The notes beneath the pieces were generated by a model. It saw only the letters and a program-made list of their open reading frames with translations, was not told the DNA's origin and made no database searches. DNA of 12,009 nt from an uncultured Eubacteriales bacterium. GTDB taxonomy: Bacteria > Bacillota > Clostridia > UMGS1883 > UMGS1540. Of the stretch, positions 1-7,738 are shown piece by piece (position 1 is the first letter of the stretch; each line of letters starts with the position of its first letter). Both the position numbers and the translations under genes were made by a program. Location of the stretch: the NCBI GenBank assembly GCA_900552775.1, contig USAP01000037.1:1-12009 (forward strand). The letters run 5' to 3'.

Positions 1-489
1 GTTGAAGATAATGCGAAAGAGTATCAGAACATGAAAGTTGTTATATCCGGAGGAGATATGACAGCAGATAAAGAAATCGCTCTCGGAAGCGGCTCCGTTG
101 ATATGGCGGACGGCAAATACAAAGTTTCCGAAGATCTTACAAAGGACATGGCATACACTGTTAAGGTTTCCGGTGCAGGCTACAGAACGGCGCGTTACAC
201 CGTTACAATGACAGGTGATAAAGTATTGAACTTCTGGAACAATGCAAAAGATGCAGATACCGTTGTTGAAGAAGGAAATGCCAATTCCGCAAGAAAAGTT
301 ACATTCCTTGCCGGCGATATCGTAAAGGACAACAACATAAATGTTTATGACCTTTCGGCAGTTGTTTCCTACTTCGGAACAAAAGTCGATAAAGACACAC
401 AGGCGGAATACGCTAAATACGACTTAAACCGTGACGGCGTTATAGACTCCAAAGACGTGGCATACGTACTGGTATCCTGGGGTAAATAA
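1..489 (+). CDS. Secreted protein with dockerin-like tail, 3' part only
   Basis: The reading frame is open from base 1, so the gene begins left of the window and only the last 162 codons are present; the ATG at 31 is internal. The fragment starts with beta-strand-rich sequence (about residues 11-75) of the kind VSGAGYRTARYTVTM, resembling a small Ig-like or carboxypeptidase-regulatory-like domain. A linker with FWNNAKDAD follows, then a dockerin-like pair of EF-hand loops. Loop 1 is about residues 106-117 (DIVKDNNINVYD) and loop 2 is 141-152 (DLNRDGVIDSKD). Loop 2 has the canonical D-x-N-x-D-G-x-I-D-x-x-D calcium ligands; loop 1 has Val at ligand position 3. Dockerins normally bind cohesins on a scaffold or cell-surface protein. 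The tail is almost identical to that of the gene at 7415-9262. The function of the missing N-terminal part cannot be told. An export signal is inferred from the paralogue, not seen. Confidence 0.88.
   Translation, partial: VEDNAKEYQNMKVVISGGDMTADKEIALGSGSVDMADGKYKVSEDLTKDMAYTVKVSGAGYRTARYTVTMTGDKVLNFWNNAKDADTVVEEGNANSARKVTFLAGDIVKDNNINVYDLSAVVSYFGTKVDKDTQAEYAKYDLNRDGVIDSKDVAYVLVSWGK
166..489 (+). repeat. Inverted repeat copy A (dockerin-like tail)
   Basis: This stretch encodes 107 residues plus the stop codon. It aligns without gaps to the reverse complement of 7415-7738, with 8 amino-acid differences and many silent ones. The longest exact nucleotide match that I find is 44 bases, 344-387 here against 7517-7560. 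Similarity runs on for about ten bases past the stop (TTAAATT...AAGG). It is a coding repeat formed by paralogous tails, not a transposon end. Confidence 0.85.
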
Positions 490-511
490 TTAAATTAAGG
501 TCTTATAAAAG

Positions 512-539
512 CAAAAAGCGCGGTTTGCCGCGCTTTTTG
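512..539. terminator. Bidirectional terminator between converging genes
   Basis: A perfect stem has arms AAAAAGCGCGG (513-523) and CCGCGCTTTTT (528-538) with a 4-base loop, and a further C-G pair at 512/539. It has a T run on one side and an A run on the other, so it can end transcription from both directions. It lies 23 bases after the stop of the left gene and 40 bases beyond the stop of feoB. Confidence 0.9.
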
Positions 540-578
540 TATGCCATCATCTAATATGCTCCAAGCGGTTTACGCTGT

Positions 579-2603
579 TTAACACAAAATATTTATAATA
601 AAGCAAATAATTAATCCCATTAGGGCTGGAACGGCAAATGAAATAAGCGTCCATTTGCTGCTTCCCGTCTCTTTTTTTATTGTCTGCAAAGTAGTGGAGC
701 ATGGCCAATGCATAATTGTAAAGGCAATAAAGCACAGCGCAGTTTTTATTGTCCATGCATTCTGCAAAAGGAGTGAATGAAGTGCTTCAAGGTTTTCAAA
801 CCCCATGAGAAGGTTTGAAGCGGTATATCCCATAATCATTATAGGTATAACAATTTCGTTTGCAGGCAGTGCGAGTATGAAAGATAGGAGTATAACTCCG
901 TCAAGCCCAAGCAGCGAGGCAAATGGGTTCAGAAAATTTGCGGCGTGCGTTATGAGCGAAGCGCCGCCTAAGTATATATTCGACAGAAGAAATATTATAA
1001 TGCCGCACGGTGCCGCAACGCATGCCGCCCTGCCGAGCACAAACAGGGTTTTGTCTCTGAAGCTTTGCACCAGAGTTTTTATGATCTGCGGTTTGCGCAG
1101 AGGCGGAAGTTCAAGAACAAATGCAGAGGGTTCTCCCTTCAGCAGAGTTTTTGAAAGGATGAATGATGCTAAAAGTGTCAGCCCTATTGAAACGCAGACA
1201 GTCAGAGCAAGAAAAAGCGCGGTAAATACACTGCTTTCTCCTTTCGGAGAAAAAAACATAGACGATATTGCAATTAGTGCCGGGAAACGTCCGTTACATG
1301 GTACAAACGAGTTTGTTATTATCGCTATCAGGCGTTCGCGGCGTGAATCAATTATTCTGGTGCCGCTCACGCCAACCGCATTGCATCCGAAGCCCATGCA
1401 CATTGTAAGAGCCTGTTTGCCGCATGCACTGCACCTTTTAAATATTCCGTCAAGGTTAAATGCTACGCGCGGCAGCCAACCGAGATCTTCCAAAAGGGAA
1501 AAAAGAGGGAAAAATATAGCCATCGGCGGAAGCATTACGGCAATAACACGCGACAGAACGCCGTATGCGCCGCGAATAAGCATATCTGTAATAAAACATG
1601 TTATTCCGAGAGTTTCACAGAGAGAAAGCAATATATTTTCAAATGCCGAAAGGTATTTTCCGAGAAAATCCGAAATAACGTTTGCTCCGACAAGTGTAAT
1701 CCAAAAAACAACAGCCAGCGTTAAAAACATTAAGGGATACGCAAAAACAGGCGAAGTGAGAATTTTGTCGGCAGATATGTTTGGTATATCAGGTTGATTG
1801 AATATAACTTTATGTGCTGCATCTTCGGCTCCTTTCAGAAAGGCGCCGACGGTTTCTTCCTGAATTTTATATTCCGGGCCAAGATTTTTTCGTGCTTCAA
1901 AAACTGCGGAAATAATATCGCTGTCAGAAAAAAGGTCATATCCCAAATACTCCGATGCGGCGGACAAAACGTCGTTTTCCTCCCCGAGCAGGGCAAGAGA
2001 GAGCCATGGCAGAGATATTTTTTCTTCAAAACGCCGAAGCGGCTTTGAAATTATATCTATAGCTTCCAGAAGCTCGGCGGGATAATTTATTTTTTTGAAA
2101 GAATTTTCTTTTAAATCAGAAGCTGTTTTTAAAATTGCCGATAGGTTTTTTCCGTTTCGCGCCGAGGTGGGGATAACCGGTACGGAAAGAATTTCAGAGA
2201 GTTTTTTATAATCTATGGTTATTCCGCGTTTTTTGGCTTCGTCTGTCATATTTACACAGACAAAAGCTTTTTTTGATATTTCAAGTACCTGAAAAACAAG
2301 GTTTAAATTTTTTTCAAGGCATGTTGCGTCACATACTATGCATACAGCGTCCGGATTGCCGAACAAAATAAAATCCCGTGCGATTTCTTCTTCGGCAGAA
2401 CGTGAGTACAGCGAGTAGCAGCCCGGAAGATCGGCAAGCATGTATTCGGTGTTTTTTTGTCTGCATACGCCAAAAGCGTTTGAAACAGTTTTTCCCGACC
2501 AGTTTCCGGTGTGGCGGTGCATTCCGGTAAGTGTATTGAATATTGTGCTTTTTCCGACGTTCGGGTTGCCCGCAAATGCAATGACCGCGTCATGTTTAAC
2601 CAA
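579..2603 (-). CDS. feoB: Ferrous iron transport protein B (FeoB)
   Basis: FeoB is the GTP-dependent inner-membrane transporter for Fe(II). The 674-aa length is usual for the family. The N-terminal G domain shows G1 GNPNVGKS (residues 12-19), G3 DLPG (58-61), G4 NMTD (118-121) and G5 TSARNG (146-151). A helical spacer follows to about residue 275, then a polytopic membrane part (about 285-674) with two gate-type segments. The first gate includes MGFGCNAVGVSGTR (403-416) and SFVPCNGRFP (432-441); the second includes WPCSTTLQTIKKETG (633-647). Extra cysteines occur at 391 and 394 (CSAC). The start is TTG, preceded by AAAGGG at 9 bases; the ATG at 2608 is out of frame. No feoA or feoC is adjacent. 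The gene has its own likely promoter at 2632-2661 and a terminator at 512-539. Metal specificity is assumed from the family. Confidence 0.95.
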   Translation of the reverse strand: MVKHDAVIAFAGNPNVGKSTIFNTLTGMHRHTGNWSGKTVSNAFGVCRQKNTEYMLADLPGCYSLYSRSAEEEIARDFILFGNPDAVCIVCDATCLEKNLNLVFQVLEISKKAFVCVNMTDEAKKRGITIDYKKLSEILSVPVIPTSARNGKNLSAILKTASDLKENSFKKINYPAELLEAIDIISKPLRRFEEKISLPWLSLALLGEENDVLSAASEYLGYDLFSDSDIISAVFEARKNLGPEYKIQEETVGAFLKGAEDAAHKVIFNQPDIPNISADKILTSPVFAYPLMFLTLAVVFWITLVGANVISDFLGKYLSAFENILLSLCETLGITCFITDMLIRGAYGVLSRVIAVMLPPMAIFFPLFSLLEDLGWLPRVAFNLDGIFKRCSACGKQALTMCMGFGCNAVGVSGTRIIDSRRERLIAIITNSFVPCNGRFPALIAISSMFFSPKGESSVFTALFLALTVCVSIGLTLLASFILSKTLLKGEPSAFVLELPPLRKPQIIKTLVQSFRDKTLFVLGRAACVAAPCGIIIFLLSNIYLGGASLITHAANFLNPFASLLGLDGVILLSFILALPANEIVIPIMIMGYTASNLLMGFENLEALHSLLLQNAWTIKTALCFIAFTIMHWPCSTTLQTIKKETGSSKWTLISFAVPALMGLIICFIINILC

Positions 2604-2612
2604 TTCATATCA

Positions 2613-2618
2613 CCCTTT
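2613..2618 (-). promoter_or_regulatory. Ribosome binding site deciding the feoB TTG start
   Basis: AAAGGG on the minus strand lies 9 bases before the TTG at 2603. The only nearby ATG (2608) is 4 bases from it, in another frame, and would encode only a 90-aa overlapping ORF without family features. An in-frame stop (TGA, 2610-2612) blocks any upstream start for FeoB. Confidence 0.75.
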
Positions 2619-2631
2619 CGGCTTTTTTCTT

Positions 2632-2661
2632 ATTATATGACAGAGGGTAAATAAGTGTGAA
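2632..2661 (-). promoter_or_regulatory. Likely feoB promoter (SigA type)
   Basis: On the minus strand a TTCACA (2656-2661) matches the -35 consensus at five of six bases. It is separated by 18 bases from a perfect TATAAT (2632-2637). The predicted RNA start is near 2625, giving a leader of roughly 22 bases. The site lies between the SLH-gene terminator and feoB, which supports separate transcription. I saw no convincing Fur box. Confidence 0.55.
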
Positions 2662-2692
2662 TATGAATCGGCAATAATGTATTTATAACACA

Positions 2693-2726
2693 AAAAACGG
2701 TGCAGCAATTTTCCTGCACCGTTTTT
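2693..2726 (-). terminator. Terminator of the SLH-protein gene
   Basis: A 13-bp perfect stem has arms at 2693-2705 and 2714-2726 (core CGGTGCAG/CTGCACCG) with an 8-base loop. On the minus strand the right-hand arm ends in a run of U. It begins about 10 bases after the stop at 2737, a standard intrinsic terminator. Confidence 0.9.
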
Positions 2727-2736
2727 GCGATTATGA

Positions 2737-5700
2737 TTATTTACAGTCTTCCCATTTAATTTCAAATCCGCTGTCATCAAGGGAATAATTATGAGTTATT
2801 GTAGCTTCAAGAACAGCTGTGTAATACCATTTGTCTTTTTGCAGATCTGTATACGGATTGAAATTCAGGGTTTTAACGTACGCCTCGGACGGTTTTCTGC
2901 CGAGTATTTTATTTATAACCGTCATAACTTCAGCACGTGTTATTTGAATTTCGGGTCTGTATGTTCCGTCTTCATAGCCCTGCATAAGTCCGGAGGCTGT
3001 GAGTGTAATTATATTGTCATATGCCCAGTGTGTGTTCTCCAAATCAGAGAACGGATTTTCCGTTTCCGATGGTGTGAGCTTTGCGAAACGGCATATTAAA
3101 GCTGCGAACTCAGCTCTTGTTAAATTATTTGCAGGCTTAAACTCATTGTCGGGGTAACCCAAAATAACGTCTTTGTCTGTCATATACTCTATATCGTGAG
3201 CTGACCAGCGGTCAAGCGAAACATCGTGGAATACTTCGCCTGTTGCAATGAACGGTTTCTCGTATTCATGATTTGTTATGCGGTAGAGAACTGATGCAAT
3301 CTCTTCACGTGTTATTTCACCGTCGGGCTTAACGCTTCCGTCAGGGTAACCGTTGATATAGCCAATATGAGTCGAGTGTTCGTTGCCGAAAATATCCTTT
3401 GTGTTTTTTCCGGTATTATCTCCGCGGTTAATCAAACTTCCGGAACCCGTGCTGCCTGTACCGCCGGATTTGGTTACAGTGTAATTGTATGTTCCTACTT
3501 TTCCGAAAACCTTATCAATGCAGTTTGCAAAGTCATTATCTTTGCATCTGATACATGTACCGCATGCACTTAGGTAAACAGCTTTAACCGTTACGGCACT
3601 GTTTAGTGTAAGTTCTTCGCCGGAATATATTTTAGCTGTTTCGGAACTTTCGGGAGAAGAACCGTCAAGCGTATAGTAAATCAAAATTGTTTCATCATCA
3701 GGATAGTCGTTTAAGATAGTGTATTTTGTTCCGCGTTTAAACTCAACTTTATCCGAACCGAGCGATGTTTTCGGCACTTCAAGATGAATAAAGTCAATTT
3801 TATGTTCAAAATCACTGTTTTCAATCCTGCTGCCGTCTGCATCAATAAGCCATGCTGTTATTTTAATGCTTGTCATTGACGGATTTACGGTTATCGGAGT
3901 ATTGTCATAAACAAGATTCTGCGTTGTAATGCTGCCGTCAAAATCTGTCTGCGTATATGTGTAATAATAGTGGATAGAGGCATTTTTGTTTTGAGAAAGA
4001 AGCTTTATGCCCTTGGCATATTCGCCGGAGCTCAAAACATCAGCGCTTATCCTTGACACATCATAGGGGGATGCAATATACACATTTCCCGATGCGGAGC
4101 TTGCCTTTTCAATAATGTAATAGTGTATTGTGTTTTTGCTGATTCTGTTGGTTTTCTCGTTTTTAACATACGCTTTAAAAGACATTGTATGGTCTATTTT
4201 ACGTGCGGAGTCATTATAACGGAAGTCCTGTTTATCGCCGTTTTCACGGTACCAGAGGGAATATGTGTCATCGTCAATCTTATCCTGCGGCGCGCGGCTG
4301 TCATAGGTGATTTCGGTTGTGCAATTATCGGCAGCAGGATAACGTCCCGAAGCCAAAGTTATAATAGGAGCCAGCGGAACAAAATTGTATACATAGCTTT
4401 GTGCCACACTAATAATACCGTTTTTAATGCTGCGTATCTGAAGCACGGTATCTTCTTTTATTTTCAAAACTTCCCCGTCAGTATAGTTATTCCATGAAGA
4501 TGCGTTATTCAGTTTGTATTGAATAGTGTCGCCGCTGTTTAACGAATAGAGACGTATATGCAGCAGATTGTTATTGTCATCGGCTTTTATTTCCTCGTAT
4601 TCGCCTGTTTCTTTATCGGCATACGGCGGAGCAACGCTGGAAGCGGTTGACAAAGTGTAAACATATCTGTTTGACTCACTTTCAACCCCGTCAAGCTCTG
4701 CACTGATATTAAGAACTGCGGGGGAGGAGAGAGTTGTTTTGTTTTCTTTGCCCAAAAGCTTTGTGCAAGCTGCATCTTCATATGCGTTTCCGGTTGCTGT
4801 GTCAATATAGAAATTCTCCGAAGACGCAGCAAATTCATTTGCAAATCCGTTTATTTCATATTTTACGGTGCTTCCCAAAACAGCGGAAACAGGAACCACG
4901 GGCAACCTGTTTTCTCCTATTGTAGCCGACGGAGCAGCTTTCGGAGCCTCGGGAGTTACGGTGTATTCAAAAAATCCGACATCGCTTTTAACTCCGAAAA
5001 CATTAACCGCAATAGCTTTTATAAGCGTTCTGCCTTTTATTTCTATAGGTGTAACCCTGTCATATTTTGTAGAATCAACCGGGATGGGATCTTGTATAAA
5101 TGCACCATCATAGCTTACGTTATAGTAAATCTCCGTTCCGCTTACAACCGGCATGAACTGTGTAGAAAAACCGACTTTATCACCGATTTTTCTTATATAA
5201 TTACCGGGTGTAAGGGTTGTGAGCGGTCTTGAAGGCTTTTTGGTTACTATATCATAAGAATGAGTAACAACACTTGAGTATGCTTCTCCGTCTTTCAAAA
5301 CAGCCGCTTTGATAACTGTGTATTTTGTAATATTTACAACCGCCGAATCGAGTTCTCCTTCAGCTTTTATTCTGTTTGATGTGCTCAGAGTAGGATCTGA
5401 CCCGTCAAGTGTGTAATAAAGCTCGAAACGGTCTTTTGTATCTTTTGTGCTTTCGATACAGTAAAGGGTTACTTCGGTTGCATTTGTAAACTGAGTACTT
5501 TCGGGAGCAAAGACAGGAGGAAGAGGATATATCTTATATGTGAATTTATATTCGTCTCCGTATACCCCGTTTTTGCCTGCGCGTGCGTAAAGAACCGTGT
5601 CTTTATCAAAAACAAAAGCTTTAGTGTATGTGTGCCACTCGCTTTCACCGTCAAGCCTGTATTCTACAGTGTTTTCGGGATTGTTTGTGGTGAGTGTAAC

Positions 5701-7296
5701 ATTTACGCTGCCTTCATATCTGCCCGAAGGATAAAATGCGTCAACTCCAAAGTCATCGCGCGCTGTAAACACATAATGGAATGATGAAACTTCGCCGAAA
5801 ATATCATCGTATTTTGCAACTGCACGCAAAGTTGTGTCTTTCGAAAGTGTAAGAACTCCGTCATAGCGCAATCCGTTTGTAACGGGATCGCTTCCGTCAA
5901 CGGTGTAAAATATTTCGGCATTTTTTGTTGCGCATGAAAGCTCAACATCTGTTTTATTGCTAAACGCGCCCGATGAGGGGGTGGCAGTTACTTTTGCGGG
6001 GCGCACACCGAGATAATATTCCGACACTTCTGAGTATTCGCCCATTTTTTCCGTTATGAGGCGTACTCGTACTTTTTTTGTAATGTCTATTGTCGGTGTT
6101 GCGTTTGACAGTTTAACCCATGATGTCTCGGGATCGGAGCCCTCCGTAATATTTTCTTCCGAAATATCTGAAAAAGTATAATAAACAGTGTTTTCAGCTT
6201 CTATAGGACCGAATATTTCCTTATCGGAAACATAAACTTTGTAGGAGCTGTTTTCATTATATATATTTTTAATAAGCGACTTGGTGCCGTTTTTATCAAC
6301 GAAAAGATACGGAGCCTTCGGGAGAATACGGTATTCGAATGATACTGTACTGCTCTGCTTGCCGTCTGAAATTCTTTGTGCATAACAATATATTTTGCTT
6401 GTTATTTCTATTTCAACGGGAGCTGTATATTTGTAAAAATTAACATTATCGGTTGAATAATATATATCGCAGCCGTCTTCCGCCGTAAGCGTTACGTTTT
6501 GCTTTTCGGTGTAATTACCTTCCGGAGGATTTGCCGTGGGGGCAGCGGGTCTTGATTTATCTTTAATTGTAATGCTGTGCCAGCCGCCGTTTATGGCTGT
6601 GTAAGAAAATGTCTGATCGGAAAGTTCCTCAGAAGTGTTTTTGGCAAAAAGTTCAAGAGTTTTTTCTTCTGTTCCGGAAGTATCAAAAAACACCTGTGTG
6701 CTTCCTGTTCTTAAAGGCTTTAATTTAAGTTTGCACAGATTATACCAAAGAGCAGAATCGGATTTCTGAGGCACGTAATCGCCGCTGAAAAAAACGGTGA
6801 GATATGCCGATTTATATGATTTTCCGTTTATTGTTGCAGACGAAGTTCCTTTGGAGGTCGGATAATATCCTACTGTGATCGGAACGTCTATTGAGCCGCT
6901 TCCGGTGGTTTCGGAACCTGTCTCAGTTGTCTTCGTGTTTGTATCCGGTACAGTGTAATCAATAGGTGACGACAGATCCGTGTCATCGGAAAAGTCGAAA
7001 TACATCGGGTCGAAGTACATCGTTATTGTGTAGCCGTTCATATCATATTGCGGTTCTTTATGAATATCATTTTCAAAATCACCTTTATTCGGATTATCAA
7101 CAGCAAAATACACATCTGCATTTTCGCCCATATAAACTGTGCTTGTGTCTGTGGTTTCGGTTGGATTTGCTCCTCCGGCGTGAATATAGGCAAGCCTTTT
7201 ATTTTTATCGGTATCAGCAAGAGCAGAACCAAGCGGCAGGCATGAACCTATCATTACAAGACTTAGCAAAAGTGAAGTTACTTTCTTTTTAAACAT
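2737..7296 (-). CDS. Very large SLH-anchored surface protein with chitobiase-type beta repeats
   Basis: The 1519-aa protein has a Sec signal peptide (residues 1-27, probable cut after SALA). Residues about 35-248 form a beta-rich domain whose pattern (GYTITMYFDPMYFDFS; LCKLKLKPLRTGSTQVFF) resembles a cohesin-like fold. From about 250 to 1276 come roughly eleven beta-sandwich units of the CHB_HEX_C/Fn3-associated type, with the hallmark YTVDGSDP (464-471), YYTLDGSDP (627-635) and YYTLDGSSP (1207-1215). A Gly/Ser linker (1278-1292) leads to SLH motifs: a C-terminal half at 1303-1342 (ITREEI), full copies at 1355-1405 (LTRAEF) and 1414-1465 (ITRAEV), then an N-terminal half at 1480-1515. SLH domains bind secondary cell-wall polymer, so the protein should sit on the cell wall with a long exposed stalk. 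No catalytic domain is recognisable. A CxxCxxC cluster at 1245-1259 is odd. AAAGGAG lies 12 bases before the ATG. The gene is probably co-transcribed with the 615-aa gene upstream. Confidence 0.9.
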   Translation of the reverse strand: MFKKKVTSLLLSLVMIGSCLPLGSALADTDKNKRLAYIHAGGANPTETTDTSTVYMGENADVYFAVDNPNKGDFENDIHKEPQYDMNGYTITMYFDPMYFDFSDDTDLSSPIDYTVPDTNTKTTETGSETTGSGSIDVPITVGYYPTSKGTSSATINGKSYKSAYLTVFFSGDYVPQKSDSALWYNLCKLKLKPLRTGSTQVFFDTSGTEEKTLELFAKNTSEELSDQTFSYTAINGGWHSITIKDKSRPAAPTANPPEGNYTEKQNVTLTAEDGCDIYYSTDNVNFYKYTAPVEIEITSKIYCYAQRISDGKQSSTVSFEYRILPKAPYLFVDKNGTKSLIKNIYNENSSYKVYVSDKEIFGPIEAENTVYYTFSDISEENITEGSDPETSWVKLSNATPTIDITKKVRVRLITEKMGEYSEVSEYYLGVRPAKVTATPSSGAFSNKTDVELSCATKNAEIFYTVDGSDPVTNGLRYDGVLTLSKDTTLRAVAKYDDIFGEVSSFHYVFTARDDFGVDAFYPSGRYEGSVNVTLTTNNPENTVEYRLDGESEWHTYTKAFVFDKDTVLYARAGKNGVYGDEYKFTYKIYPLPPVFAPESTQFTNATEVTLYCIESTKDTKDRFELYYTLDGSDPTLSTSNRIKAEGELDSAVVNITKYTVIKAAVLKDGEAYSSVVTHSYDIVTKKPSRPLTTLTPGNYIRKIGDKVGFSTQFMPVVSGTEIYYNVSYDGAFIQDPIPVDSTKYDRVTPIEIKGRTLIKAIAVNVFGVKSDVGFFEYTVTPEAPKAAPSATIGENRLPVVPVSAVLGSTVKYEINGFANEFAASSENFYIDTATGNAYEDAACTKLLGKENKTTLSSPAVLNISAELDGVESESNRYVYTLSTASSVAPPYADKETGEYEEIKADDNNNLLHIRLYSLNSGDTIQYKLNNASSWNNYTDGEVLKIKEDTVLQIRSIKNGIISVAQSYVYNFVPLAPIITLASGRYPAADNCTTEITYDSRAPQDKIDDDTYSLWYRENGDKQDFRYNDSARKIDHTMSFKAYVKNEKTNRISKNTIHYYIIEKASSASGNVYIASPYDVSRISADVLSSGEYAKGIKLLSQNKNASIHYYYTYTQTDFDGSITTQNLVYDNTPITVNPSMTSIKITAWLIDADGSRIENSDFEHKIDFIHLEVPKTSLGSDKVEFKRGTKYTILNDYPDDETILIYYTLDGSSPESSETAKIYSGEELTLNSAVTVKAVYLSACGTCIRCKDNDFANCIDKVFGKVGTYNYTVTKSGGTGSTGSGSLINRGDNTGKNTKDIFGNEHSTHIGYINGYPDGSVKPDGEITREEIASVLYRITNHEYEKPFIATGEVFHDVSLDRWSAHDIEYMTDKDVILGYPDNEFKPANNLTRAEFAALICRFAKLTPSETENPFSDLENTHWAYDNIITLTASGLMQGYEDGTYRPEIQITRAEVMTVINKILGRKPSEAYVKTLNFNPYTDLQKDKWYYTAVLEATITHNYSLDDSGFEIKWEDCK

Positions 7297-7336
7297 TTTA
7301 TATACATTCTCCTTTGTTTTAATGCTTTTTGTCTGA

Positions 7337-7379
7337 CCTCTTTAAAAGGACGCAAATTTTTTGTGCCCTTTTAAAGAGG
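7337..7379. repeat. Long intercistronic stem-loop
   Basis: Perfect 13-bp arms CCTCTTTAAAAGG (7337-7349) and CCTTTTAAAGAGG (7367-7379) surround a loop that can pair further (7351-7356 with 7360-7365, one G-U pair). No U run follows on either strand, so it does not look like a standard terminator. It lies between the 615-aa gene and the SLH gene, where it could stabilise RNA ends, mark a processing point or limit read-through. Those roles are inferred. Confidence 0.7.
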
Positions 7380-7401
7380 GGCGGAATGCGTATTCCGCCT
7401 C
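7378..7401 (-). terminator. GC-rich hairpin after the 615-aa gene (weak or partial terminator)
   Basis: Arms GCGGAAT (7381-7387) and ATTCCGC (7392-7398), extended outward by three pairs including one G-U, enclose a 4-base loop. The hairpin begins 13 bases after the stop at 7415. On the minus strand it is followed by CTCTTTAAAAGG and not by a clear U tract, so termination may be partial and read-through into the SLH gene is plausible. Confidence 0.5.
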
Positions 7402-7414
7402 CCTTACAATTTAA

Positions 7415-7738
7415 TTATTTTCCCCAGGAAACCAGCACATAAGCCACATCTTTGGAATCTATAACGCCGTCACGGTTTAAATCGTATTTTGCGTATTCTG
7501 CCTGTGTGTCTTTATTGACTTTTGTTCCGAAGTAGGAAACAACTGCCGAAAGGTCATAAATATTTATGCTGTTGTCCCTTACGATATCGCCTGCAAGGAA
7601 TGTTACTTTTCTTGCCGAAGCGGCATTTCCTTCTTCTACAACCGTATCTGCATCTTTTGCGTTGTTCCAGAAGTTTAACGTCTTTGAACCTTTCATTGTA
7701 ACCGTATAGCGTGCCGTTCTGTAACCCGCGCCCGAAAC
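7415..7738 (-). repeat. Inverted repeat copy B (dockerin-like tail)
   Basis: This is the partner of 166-489, in opposite orientation and separated from it by about 6.9 kb. It codes for residues 509-615 of the dockerin-tailed protein. The 44-base exact match is at 7517-7560. Divergence is mostly at third codon positions, which points to paralogy under selection, perhaps with occasional gene conversion. Confidence 0.85.

Noticed and set aside
805..1797. A 330-codon open frame on the plus strand
   Set aside because: It is antisense to the membrane part of feoB, and its Arg/Ser/Ile-rich composition is that of a shadow frame with no recognisable domain.
7238..7296. Lipoprotein signal (lipobox) in the SLH protein, around Cys19
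   Set aside because: M-I-G-S-C at 15-19 loosely fits a lipobox, but a normal SPase I site (SALA before D28) lies just after it and the protein already has an SLH anchor. Processing as a lipoprotein is less likely.
2737..7296. Glycoside hydrolase activity because of the chitobiase-type repeats
   Set aside because: The repeats correspond to the non-catalytic C-terminal beta-sandwich type; no catalytic domain or acid pair could be found in the 1519 residues.
7337..7379. Miniature transposon (MITE)
   Set aside because: The palindrome is only 43 bases, has no visible target-site duplication, and only one copy is in the window. It is kept as a stem-loop of unknown origin.
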